From Candidatus Accumulibacter conexus (lineage in GTDB: Bacteria; Pseudomonadota; Gammaproteobacteria; Burkholderiales; Rhodocyclaceae): 50,956 bases of DNA. Shown one piece after another: positions 16,204-24,213 of this stretch. Position 1 is the stretch's first letter, and every line of letters begins with the position of its first letter. A program made the position numbers and the translations under genes. The notes under the pieces were generated by a model. It was not told where the DNA came from. It did not search any database and was given only the letters and a program-made list of their open reading frames with translations. Location: positions 1 through 50,956 of the forward strand of contig JAGFNJ010000040.1 of the NCBI GenBank assembly GCA_017592775.1, in the 5' to 3' direction.

Positions 16204-18801
16204 CTAGCGTCTGCCGCCAAAGCCACCGCGAAAGCCGCCGCCACCGAAGCCACCGCCGAAACGGCTGCCGCCGAAGCCGCCACCACCGAAGCGGCTGGCA
16301 AAGCTGCTGCCGCCGCCAAAGCGGCTACCCCAGCTGTCATCGCCGCCAAAGCGGCTGCCCGAGCTGTCGCCGCCGCCCCAGCCGCCCTGGAAGTTGCTCC
16401 GCGCCTGCTGCGCGCGGTCGGCCCACGAGGTATCGCCGCCGGCCGACTGCCAGCCGCCCGCGCCGTGCTGCTGCCAGCCGCCGTCGCTGTTGCGGTAGAC
16501 GTTGCCGTCGGCACCGGCATAATGGTCACCGAACAGGCCGCTCGAAGTGTAGCTCTTGCTCTCGCCGGTCCGGGCGTCATAGGCGCTGACCGTGTGCTGG
16601 GCATCGACGCCCTGTGGTCCCGCCGTCGCAGTCGCCGTCTTCGACAGCGAGCTGCCTTGCGGGCCGGTGACCGTCGCGCTCGAGCCATACGACCGCTGGC
16701 CAGTATAGGCATTGTACGAACCGGCGCGCGCGACGTTGCCGCTGGCGCCGCCGGCGGTGTCAAAGGTGCGGTCATAGCCGCGCGTAGCCTGGCCGGTATA
16801 GGGGTTGTAGCTGCGGCCGGCGGCATATGAACCGGTGGTGCCGGTGCGCGTGTTGGCGTAGCTACCGGCGGCCGTCGTGCCGACGCGACCGTCGGCGCTG
16901 GCGTACCAGCTGCGCGTTCCCGAATACACGGCGTTGCCCCAGTGGCCATAGACGTTGGCGCTGGCTGAGCCGCAGCATGGATAGCCCCAGTAGCCCGGGT
17001 GGTAGTAGGCGCCACCCCAGTACGGCGCTGCCCAGGCAGCGGTCGCCAGGCCGAGTCCGAAGCCGAAGCCGAAGCCGACGTAGGGGTTGTAGATCGGCGC
17101 GGCAGCCAGTCCCCAGGTGTAGGGCGTGGCGTACCAGACGGAGCCGATCCACGGCGCGTAGTTGTAGCCGGTACCGTAGACGACGACGCCGTCGGGCGCG
17201 ACGACGGTTCCCAGGTAGCCCGGCGTGTAGCCGACATATACCACCTCACTGCTGCCACCGTAGACCTGGACATAGGTCACGTAATGCAGCGGCGAGCTGG
17301 GCGGAATGCCGTAGATCACCGCTGGCACGCTGTTGGCGACGGTCCATGGCCCGGTCAGTCCGCTGGCGGTGAACCAGACGCCGGCCTGCACCGCGTAATA
17401 GGCGTTCGGGCCGACCTGGATGATCGGCGTCGCGGCATTGACGACGTACTGCAGCGGTGTGCCGGCGATTGGCCGCCATTGCGGCGCGCCGTCGAAGGAC
17501 GGCGTGAAGGTCGGGCCGTTGCGCAGCGGCACGGCTGCCGTCTGTGGGATGGCGTTGGCGATCAGCGCCTCCTGCGCTTGCGGTGTTCCGGCGACCGAAG
17601 CGAGGACGACACCGGCGGCAGCGTCCTTCGGAATGCGTGCAAAATCCGCCGGCAGGGCGTTGGCGGCGACGAAGGTCCACGGACCGTTGAGTGACTGCGC
17701 TCGATACCAGCGACCGGAAAGCAGCGTGTAATAGTCGTCGTTGGCGGTATTGACGAGCACGTCGGCGGTCGTGTTGTCGGCCCACAGCAGGCCGGTGCCA
17801 GTGATCGGGACAAAGTTCGGCTGCCCCTTGAAGACGATCAGTTCGGCGGGCGTCTGGCTGACGTGGATGGTCGGTACGCCGTTGGCGAGTGAAGGCTTCG
17901 GGCTCGCCTTCGGACCGCCGTCGAGCAGGTCCACAAGGCCCTTGCCGGCAAGCTGCCGTGCGAGATCGGCAAGCCCGGGTGGCGCTTCGCCGGCGGGCAG
18001 CCAGGGCCCGTCCAGCGCCGAGGCAGCCAGCCAGCCGTCGTAGACGTGCAGGTACCAGATGCTGCCCTGGCGCGGGCGAACGATCAGCGCCTGCGTGTTG
18101 ATGACCCGTTCGAAGCGCGAACCGGCGACCAGCCGGATCACCGGGCTGCCGTCGATCGGCACCAGGATTGCCGGGCTCTGGCTGACGATCACCCGCGGCG
18201 GCTCGTTGCTCACCGCAACGCTCTTCGGCTTCACCGTCTGTGCGGCGGCGAGTTGCCCCTGCAGCAGGTCGAGCGACATGCTGCCCATCGCTGCCGGCAG
18301 GGCGCCGCGCAACTGGTTGAGGTAGTCGAGACCATTGTCGGCGAGTGTCGGAAAGCGGGCGCGCGTCAGCTTGAGATCCTCGACGGTGACGCTGCGCGTC
18401 GTGCGATCGATGGCGGTGCGGGCGCTGCCCCAGATGACGCCGAAGGTCTGCTGCTCCGTGCCGCTGCCCGGCAGCGAGACGGCAGCGCGGAAGTCGAGCA
18501 TGTTGCCCTGCCAGCCATCGACCTGCGGCAGGTAAACCAGAGCGGTCGTGCCGGCCAGTGCGACCTGGCGTGGCCAGGGGTCGGCCAGCGGTGGCTGTCC
18601 GGCAGCGTCGGCAACGGCGCCGTCGGCGGTCGCGGGTGCGCTGCCCGGCAGCACGGCTGGGCCATTGCCGGGGATGACGTCGATCACCTGCATGCCGGAA
18701 CGCACCGGCTGCTGGCTGGCACAGCCAAGCGGTCCAAGCAGGGCGATCGCCATCAGGCAGGCAAGTCGGCGCGGCGCCGGCGTGGGGGTCGTCGTCATCA
18801 T
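16204..18801 (-). CDS. Large envelope lipoprotein with Gly-rich SRFGG repeat tail
   Basis: An 865-residue secreted protein. Lipobox LLGPLGC is near the N-terminus. The middle third contains repeated units of about 100 residues with patterns such as WYLHVYDGWLAA..LDGPWLPA, WYRAQSLNGPWTFVAA and WFTASGLTGPWTVANS, i.e. a recurring W-x(6-8)-GPW module. Next is an aromatic/Gly segment with a YGTGYNYAPWIG type motif, then YNxYTG repeats. The last 80 residues are a low-complexity tail of SRFGG/GFGG units. Similar proteins are annotated loosely as carbohydrate-binding; I see no catalytic motif. Start 18801 is used because GAGG lies 8 bases upstream; 18807 and 18798 are alternatives. Matrix or surface structure is a reasonable guess only. 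Confidence 0.75.
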   Translation of the reverse strand: MMTTTPTPAPRRLACLMAIALLGPLGCASQQPVRSGMQVIDVIPGNGPAVLPGSAPATADGAVADAAGQPPLADPWPRQVALAGTTALVYLPQVDGWQGNMLDFRAAVSLPGSGTEQQTFGVIWGSARTAIDRTTRSVTVEDLKLTRARFPTLADNGLDYLNQLRGALPAAMGSMSLDLLQGQLAAAQTVKPKSVAVSNEPPRVIVSQSPAILVPIDGSPVIRLVAGSRFERVINTQALIVRPRQGSIWYLHVYDGWLAASALDGPWLPAGEAPPGLADLARQLAGKGLVDLLDGGPKASPKPSLANGVPTIHVSQTPAELIVFKGQPNFVPITGTGLLWADNTTADVLVNTANDDYYTLLSGRWYRAQSLNGPWTFVAANALPADFARIPKDAAAGVVLASVAGTPQAQEALIANAIPQTAAVPLRNGPTFTPSFDGAPQWRPIAGTPLQYVVNAATPIIQVGPNAYYAVQAGVWFTASGLTGPWTVANSVPAVIYGIPPSSPLHYVTYVQVYGGSSEVVYVGYTPGYLGTVVAPDGVVVYGTGYNYAPWIGSVWYATPYTWGLAAAPIYNPYVGFGFGFGLGLATAAWAAPYWGGAYYHPGYWGYPCCGSASANVYGHWGNAVYSGTRSWYASADGRVGTTAAGSYANTRTGTTGSYAAGRSYNPYTGQATRGYDRTFDTAGGASGNVARAGSYNAYTGQRSYGSSATVTGPQGSSLSKTATATAGPQGVDAQHTVSAYDARTGESKSYTSSGLFGDHYAGADGNVYRNSDGGWQQHGAGGWQSAGGDTSWADRAQQARSNFQGGWGGGDSSGSRFGGDDSWGSRFGGGSSFASRFGGGGFGGSRFGGGFGGGGFRGGFGGRR

Positions 18802-19235
18802 CGGCATGTCCTCGAGAGTAAAGGCGGGCGGCCAAGGCGCAGAGTATCGCGGCAGCATCAGCGACGGTCAATACCGGCTACATCCCGGCTTCCCAGGTGG
18901 CTGTGGCGGTTGTGCGCCGGCGCCGGTGCCCGTCCGCGTGGACGAGGTCCAACGCAGAGGATCCGCGCCGACTGCCGTTCGCCGAATCGCTGCGCGGGCG
19001 ACGCAGCTTGTCCAGCAGGCTGCGGCCAAGGACGACCGCCGGCGTGACGCCCTGCAGCGTCAGGCAGCCGTGCCGGTCGGTCAGCCACAGCGAACGATCG
19101 CGCGACGGGTCGAAGTGGTTGACCTGCTGCTGAGGTTTGCACCGCTGCCGCGAGTCGGCTAGAGTCGAGCCGCTGCCCCCACGGGGGCCCGTGACTCGTC
19201 AATGGCAGGAACCACGGCAGGCAGGAGGTCGCCAC
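18802..19235. other. Intergenic region without a supported gene
   Basis: This 434-base stretch separates the divergent lipoprotein and DUF2721 genes. On the minus strand one frame is open from 19198 to a TAG at 18878-18880 and reads protein-like (for example DRSLWLTDRHGCLTLQG), but it has no ATG, GTG or TTG at a usable position and no ribosome site. It may be a gene remnant. A short GC-rich hairpin lies near 19175-19188. I see no clear promoter. Confidence 0.45.
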
Positions 19236-19709
19236 ATGCTCACCCTTTCGAACCAGGTCTCGTCGGTGGCGCAGGTGATCCAGCTCGCCGTTGCGCCGGT
19301 ATTCCTGCTCGCCGGCGTCGGCGCCCTGCTCGGCGTCCTCGCCAACCGGCTGGCGCGGGTGATCGATCGCTTCCACGTCCTCGAGAAGCTGCTTGCCGAA
19401 CCGCTGCCGCCGGCCGAGCGGGGGCAGACGTTCGCCACCATCGTCTCGCTGTCGCGACGGGCGCGGATGATCCACTGGGCGATCAGCCTGTGCGTCGCCT
19501 GCGAATTGCTGATCTGTCTGGTCGTCGCCGCGCTCTTCGTCGGTGCCGAGATGCAGGTCGACCTGTCGCGCCTGATCGCAGGCCTGTTCGTCGCCGCGAT
19601 GGTGTCCCTGATTGCCGGTCTCGCCTGCTTCCTGCGCGAGATCGCCCTCGCCACAAGCGTCATCGAGAGCCTTGGGCGGACGGCGGCGCGCGCCGATCAC
19701 GAGCCCTGA
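19236..19709 (+). CDS. DUF2721 membrane protein
   Basis: A 157-residue inner-membrane protein of the DUF2721 family. Seen are an N-terminal helix (VIQLAVAPVFLLAGVGALLG), then the family-typical NRLARVIDR segment, a polar cytosolic loop with many Arg/Glu, and two further helices (WAISLCVACELLICLVVAALF and GLFVAAMVSLIAGLACFL). The start at 19236 has an excellent AGGAGGTC site; upstream in-frame ATGs lack one. Function is unknown. It is 282 bases before the NUDIX gene, which has its own promoter, so it is probably not part of that operon. Confidence 0.88.
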   Translation: MLTLSNQVSSVAQVIQLAVAPVFLLAGVGALLGVLANRLARVIDRFHVLEKLLAEPLPPAERGQTFATIVSLSRRARMIHWAISLCVACELLICLVVAALFVGAEMQVDLSRLIAGLFVAAMVSLIAGLACFLREIALATSVIESLGRTAARADHEP

Positions 19710-19835
19710 GCCGTGCTGCCGCGTACCCGCATCCGAGCCCCGGCGGCGGATGCCGAGCAGGCGGCGGTGCTGGCGGCAGTGCAGCGATCCGCGCGCCGGC
19801 GCAACGGCTCGCCGCAGCGTGCGCGCGACGCGAAA

Positions 19836-19864
19836 TTGACGCCGTTGCGGTCGGTCGCTATGCT
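19836..19864 (+). promoter_or_regulatory. Sigma70-like promoter of the NUDIX-macro-SIR2/CHAT operon
   Basis: TTGACG (19836-19841) and TATGCT (19859-19864) are separated by exactly 17 bases. A start near 19871 gives a leader of about 120 bases before the NUDIX ATG at 19992. No comparable element is visible in the short gaps between the three following genes, which supports one transcript. Confidence 0.65.
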
Positions 19865-19991
19865 CTCCTGATTGCTGCGTCGCAACCGCGAACGGGTTCT
19901 GCCGCCGCCCTGCCGGCGGGCACACCGGAATGGCGGCGTTCCGCCACTGGCGCTGTCCGTGGCAACCGCCGACGAGTCGGGAAGGAGTGGG

Positions 19992-20567
19992 ATGGGAAGG
20001 GTCGAAGTCCGCAGCCGGCGACGCCTGCTCGACGATTTCTTCAAGGTTGACGAGGCCGAGGTGAGCTTCGAGCGCGCCGATGGCTCGATGACGCCGCCGG
20101 CACGGCGGCTCGTCTTCGAACGGGGTGACTCGGTCGCTGCCGTCGTCTACCATCGCGATTCGGACAGCCTGCTGTTCGCCGAGCAATTTCGCTATCCGAC
20201 CTTCGGCAAGGGCCCCGGCTGGCTGCTCGAGGTCGTTGCCGGGATGATTGACGCCGGCGAGTCGCCCGAGGCCGCGTTGCGCCGCGAGATCGAGGAGGAG
20301 CTGGGTTTCGCACTCACCACATGCGAGCCGATCGCCACCTTTTTCGTCTCACCGGGCGGCTCATCCGAGCGCATCTGGCTCTACTACGCCGAGGTCGCCG
20401 ACGCCGGGCGCGTTGGCGTCGGCGGCGGGGTTGCCGCGGAGCTGGAGGAGATCCGCATCGTCCGCATGTCGGCGGCGGCGGCGAAGGACGCGCTGCGTCA
20501 GGGCAGTCTGGCCGACGCGAAGACGATCATCGGTCTGCAGTGGCTGTTGGCGCGAGCATCACCGTAG
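19992..20567 (+). CDS. NUDIX hydrolase, ADP-ribose/GDP-mannose pyrophosphatase-like
   Basis: A 191-residue NUDIX enzyme. The Nudix box is complete: GMIDAGESPEAALRREIEEE, followed by LGF, matches GX5EX7REUXEEXGU near residues 89-111. Upstream, AEQFRYPTFGKGPGW resembles the ADP-ribose pyrophosphatase/NudK subgroup (EQxRxP), which splits ADP-ribose or sugar nucleotides. The start at 19992 follows GAAGGAGTGGG. It is the first gene after a good promoter and lies only 42 bases before the macro-domain gene, so an ADP-ribose-type substrate is attractive; substrate choice is inferred, not shown. Confidence 0.88.
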   Translation: MGRVEVRSRRRLLDDFFKVDEAEVSFERADGSMTPPARRLVFERGDSVAAVVYHRDSDSLLFAEQFRYPTFGKGPGWLLEVVAGMIDAGESPEAALRREIEEELGFALTTCEPIATFFVSPGGSSERIWLYYAEVADAGRVGVGGGVAAELEEIRIVRMSAAAAKDALRQGSLADAKTIIGLQWLLARASP

Positions 20568-20609
20568 CTGCACAGCCGGGCGGGCCGCACCTTGGGGAAG
20601 GGGAACGAC

Positions 20610-21965
20610 ATGCCGAACGAAGAACTGGGGCGTCTGTGTTTCGTCATCATGCCCTTCGGCGAGAAGGACGATCACGGCAAGCTGATCGACTTCGACGCCG
20701 TGTACCGGCAGATCATCAGGCCGGCGGTGGAAGCGCTGACGCAGGACCGGATCCGCATCCGCTGTCTGCGCTGCGATGAGGTCGAGAAGGCCGGCCTCAT
20801 CCACGAACGGATGATCAACTACATCCTCGACGCCGAGGTCGCAGTGGTCGACATCAGCACTGCCAACCCGAACGTCTACTACGAACTTGGCGTGCGTCAT
20901 GCGCTCAGGGACCGGGTGACCGTGCTCATCCGCCGCGAAGGGACGAGAAACCCCTTCAACATTGCCGGCATGAACACCATCGATTACGACGATTCGGACC
21001 CGGAAAAGGTCGCCCAGGCGCAGTCGATGATCCGCAGCTTCATTCGCAACGGCCTGCTGTCGAGTACCCGCGACAGCCTCGTCCATGCCGCTGTCCCGGG
21101 TCTCGAAGTCAGTTCGCGGCAGGGCGCGATCGCCGCTTCGCGGGTCCATCGCTACGCGCCGGCGCACGCGCGGGGCGGGGAGATCCGGCTGATCACCGGC
21201 AACCTGCGCAACGTGAATCTCAGCTCGGGCGGTGCCGACGATCGGATCGACATCTGGGTCAACTCCGAGAACATCAACATGCAGATGGCGCGGATCTTCG
21301 ATTCCTCGATCTCGGCGCTGATCCGCTATCTCGGGGCACGCCGGGACGACGTCGGTGACATCGTCGAGGACACCATCGCCGACGAACTGCGTGCCAAGAT
21401 GCGCGGCCGGCAGCAGGTGAACCCGGGAATGGTCGTCTCGACCGGCAGCGGCTCGCTCGCGGATTCGCACCATGTGCGGCGCATCTTCCACGTCGCGTCG
21501 GTCTATGGCGTCATTGGCGGCGGCTATTACCCGATTGCCCAAGTCGAACAGTGCATCACGGCGGCGCTGCTGCAGGCAGACCGCGAGTCGGCGCGGGCCG
21601 AGAAGGCAGGGGAGAAGCCGTATCGCTCGATCGTCCTGCCGCTGCTGACGACCGGCAGCGGCTCCAGCAGCCTGGTCGACAGCGCCCGCAAGCAGCTCGA
21701 CGCCGCGCGCAACTACCTCGAAGCGCGGGCCGCAGTCACCCGACTCCAGCGGGTGTACTTCCTGGCGCCGACGAAAAGGCACCTGTCGGCGCTGCAGGTG
21801 GCGCTGGCCGAACTGGGCATTGCCGAGGTCGGCGCTGACGTTGCGGCGGCCGCCGTCTTGCCGGACGCGGAGGCGGGCCGGGTCGACCAGAGCGATCGAA
21901 TGGGCACCGCCGCTTGCGGCAATGCTGCTGCGCCCGTCGATGGTGCCGCCGGCAGCGGCCGCTGA
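20610..21965 (+). CDS. NDT/TIR-like domain fused to macro domain
   Basis: A 451-residue two-domain protein with no signal or membrane helix. Residues about 8-130 have the pattern CFVIMPFGEK...YRQIIRPAVEAL...CDEVEKAGLIHERMI...AEVAVVDIS..NPNVYYELGVRHAL, seen in nucleoside 2-deoxyribosyltransferase/TIR-like domains; Glu92 in YYELG is the candidate catalytic residue. Residues about 195-400 are a divergent macro domain: ITGNLRNVN, IDIWVNSENINMQMAR, VVSTGSGSL, IFHVASVYGVIGGGYYPI and the loop LLTTGSGSSS. Macro domains bind or hydrolyse ADP-ribose. The C-terminal 40 residues look disordered. ATG 20610 follows AAGGGGA; a TTG at 20592 is less likely. It is 15 bases before the SIR2-CHAT gene. Confidence 0.82.
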   Translation: MPNEELGRLCFVIMPFGEKDDHGKLIDFDAVYRQIIRPAVEALTQDRIRIRCLRCDEVEKAGLIHERMINYILDAEVAVVDISTANPNVYYELGVRHALRDRVTVLIRREGTRNPFNIAGMNTIDYDDSDPEKVAQAQSMIRSFIRNGLLSSTRDSLVHAAVPGLEVSSRQGAIAASRVHRYAPAHARGGEIRLITGNLRNVNLSSGGADDRIDIWVNSENINMQMARIFDSSISALIRYLGARRDDVGDIVEDTIADELRAKMRGRQQVNPGMVVSTGSGSLADSHHVRRIFHVASVYGVIGGGYYPIAQVEQCITAALLQADRESARAEKAGEKPYRSIVLPLLTTGSGSSSLVDSARKQLDAARNYLEARAAVTRLQRVYFLAPTKRHLSALQVALAELGIAEVGADVAAAAVLPDAEAGRVDQSDRMGTAACGNAAAPVDGAAGSGR

Positions 21966-21980
21966 AGCGAGGCGCAGCCG

Positions 21981-24068
21981 ATGCCAGCCAGGAACCCCCC
22001 CGAACCGGCAGCGCCGGCCGCTGCCCCTGCCGCCGCCACAGTCGAATTGCCGATCCCACCGCAACTCCTGCAGCACCTGCGCGAGCGCCGGCTGCTGCTG
22101 TTCGCCGGTGCCGGGCTATCGGCACAGGCCGGGCTGCCGACCTGGCGATCGCTGGTGCAGGACGTCGTCGACGCGACGATCGCCGAAGCGATGCAGGGCG
22201 AGGAGTCCCGGCGCGAGCTGGAAAGCATGATCGCTGCCGGCAAGTGGCTGCAGATTGCCGATCACTGCAAGCTCAAGCTCGGCCCCGGCGAGTACGCGCG
22301 GCTGCTTGGCGAACGGCTCAGCGACTCCGGCAGGCCGGTTCCCGAAGCGCATCGACTGGCCGTCCGGCTGCCCTTTGCCGCCTGGGTGACGACCAACTAC
22401 GACAAGCTGCTCGAGCGCGCCTACGCCGAGGAACGCGGCGGTCTGCCGAAGACCCTCACCAGTCTCGACACCGAAGCGCTCGGGCGTCTGCTGTTCGACG
22501 GTGCGCCCTTCGTCCTCAAGGCGCACGGCGACCTCGACAAGCCCGACAGCCTGGTCTTCACCTCGCGCGACTATCGCGACCTGATCCACGGCAACGCCGC
22601 CTTCAGCGCCGCCTTCTCGGCGATCCTGCTGACGCACTCGGTGCTCTTCGTCGGCTATTCGCTTGCCGATCCCGACTTCAACCTGCTGCTTGACCGCCAA
22701 CTCCTCACGTTCCGCGGTTTTGCGCCCGAGCGCTATGCGCTGATGTCGGGGATCGGCAAGGTGGAGGAGGAGTATCTCTGGCGTGTCTGCCAGATTCGCG
22801 TCATTCACTATCCCGAGGGGCACCACGAGGCGGTTCCCGCCTTCTTCCAGCGCCTCACCGATCGCCTCGAACCGGCGCCCGTCGCACCGGTGGCGAGCGT
22901 CGCGCCCATGGCGCGGGCGGTGACGGTGGTACCGCCGGCGCTGCACGCCACCCGCGCCAGCCGCGCCACCCGCGCGACACGGGCGCCTGTCGCAGCGGCG
23001 CCGCCGGTGGCCCTCGCCCTCGAATGGCGCGAGGGCGCCGTGCAGGCGATGCTCAGCGATGGCGGCAAGGTCATTGCCACCGCTTCCGGGCCGCGCGAGG
23101 CCTGGGCCACTCCCGCAGCGGCCTCACGCTTGCTCGAGTCGGGGAGCGCCCGCGACGGTTCGCTCGGCGACTGCGGCAGCGCCCTGACGCGGACGCTGGG
23201 GGCGGCAACGGTGAAGGCGCTGGCCAGGGTGCTGAAGGGGCAGAGCGGCCGGCTGCTGCGGCTTGAACTGACGCGCGAGGTGGAGCGGCTGCCGTGGGAG
23301 CTGCTTGCTCTCGGTGGGCAGACACTGGCCGAATTGGCGGCCGTCTTCCGCGCACCGGTTGGCGTGTCGGAGAATGCGCGCGGACTGCCGGCGGTCGGTT
23401 CGCCGTTGCGCGCCCTGGTGGTTGCCGACACCAAGAGCGCCCAGCCAGCTCTGGCGCTGCCGGGGGCAGCCGCCGAGGGCCGCGCCGTTGCCGACGAAAT
23501 CCGCGGCAGCGGTATCGGCGAGGTGAGACTGCTGCTTGGCCCGGAGGCGACTCATGACGCGGTGGCAAGGGCCTTCGACGAGTTCGACCCGGACGTCTTC
23601 CATTTTGCCGGCCATGCCTGGTTCGACGAGCACGAGGCTTACCTGGAACTCGCCGACCGCCACCTGACGGCGACCATGATGCGGCCCTGGCTGACGCGGC
23701 ATTCGCCGGCATTCATGTTCCTCAATTCGCACTACACGGCATTCATTCCCGCCGGCGTCGAGGGCCAGGGTGGTGCCCATGCCGAGGCGATCAGCGCCGG
23801 CCTGCGTGGGCGCCCGGGCTTCGCCGACCTCGCCATGCGCAGCGGCGTCGGTGCCTTCCTCGGCACCTACAGCGGCGCGATCGATGACAACGGTGCCCGC
23901 GACTTCGCGCTTGCCATCTTTCGCGCACTGCTGCAGGGCGCGACCGCCGCCGGCGCGCTGCAGGCTGCCCGCCGCCTCGCCAGCGAGCAGGGGAGCGCGA
24001 CCGCACTGCTGTACTGCCTCTACGGTGAGGGCGCACTGCGCCTCGCCGCTGCGGGCGAGACGGCCTGA
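21981..24068 (+). CDS. SIR2-CHAT fusion protein
   Basis: A 695-residue cytosolic protein. Residues about 30-290 form a SIR2-type domain: LLLFAGAGLSAQAGLPTW (38-55), TTNYDKLLE with Asn139, KAHGD with His182, and FVGYSLADPDF. Asn and His are the residues SIR2 defence NADases need. A low-complexity Ala/Pro/Thr-Arg linker (300-345) follows. Residues about 345-690 form a CHAT (caspase-like) domain: LPWELLAL (437-444), FHFAGHAWFD with His545, and LYGEGALRL at the end. Where CHAT proteases have LNAC, this one reads LNSH, so the catalytic Cys is replaced by His584 and protease activity is doubtful. The ribosome site is GCGAGGCGCAGCCG. Translated with the upstream macro-domain gene. Confidence 0.85.
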   Translation: MPARNPPEPAAPAAAPAAATVELPIPPQLLQHLRERRLLLFAGAGLSAQAGLPTWRSLVQDVVDATIAEAMQGEESRRELESMIAAGKWLQIADHCKLKLGPGEYARLLGERLSDSGRPVPEAHRLAVRLPFAAWVTTNYDKLLERAYAEERGGLPKTLTSLDTEALGRLLFDGAPFVLKAHGDLDKPDSLVFTSRDYRDLIHGNAAFSAAFSAILLTHSVLFVGYSLADPDFNLLLDRQLLTFRGFAPERYALMSGIGKVEEEYLWRVCQIRVIHYPEGHHEAVPAFFQRLTDRLEPAPVAPVASVAPMARAVTVVPPALHATRASRATRATRAPVAAAPPVALALEWREGAVQAMLSDGGKVIATASGPREAWATPAAASRLLESGSARDGSLGDCGSALTRTLGAATVKALARVLKGQSGRLLRLELTREVERLPWELLALGGQTLAELAAVFRAPVGVSENARGLPAVGSPLRALVVADTKSAQPALALPGAAAEGRAVADEIRGSGIGEVRLLLGPEATHDAVARAFDEFDPDVFHFAGHAWFDEHEAYLELADRHLTATMMRPWLTRHSPAFMFLNSHYTAFIPAGVEGQGGAHAEAISAGLRGRPGFADLAMRSGVGAFLGTYSGAIDDNGARDFALAIFRALLQGATAAGALQAARRLASEQGSATALLYCLYGEGALRLAAAGETA

Positions 24069-24213
24069 CTGCCACCGCTCCCGATCCGCCTCGACCTTCA
24101 GAAACTGGCCGCGGGGTCGCTATGGGATCCAGGCGGAAGGGCTTATCATGCCGCCTCCGCCGGGGGCGTGCTGGCGCTGCCGACAACCATGACACGGAAA
24201 GGGCCGCGGGACC

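Noticed and set aside
18858-20186. 442-codon minus-strand frame across DUF2721 and NUDIX genes
   Set aside because: It crosses two good genes and a clear promoter, with no ribosome site and no domain.
20559-22076. 505-codon minus-strand frame across the macro-domain gene
   Set aside because: It is antisense to a gene with recognised domains on the plus strand, and its product has no recognised motif.
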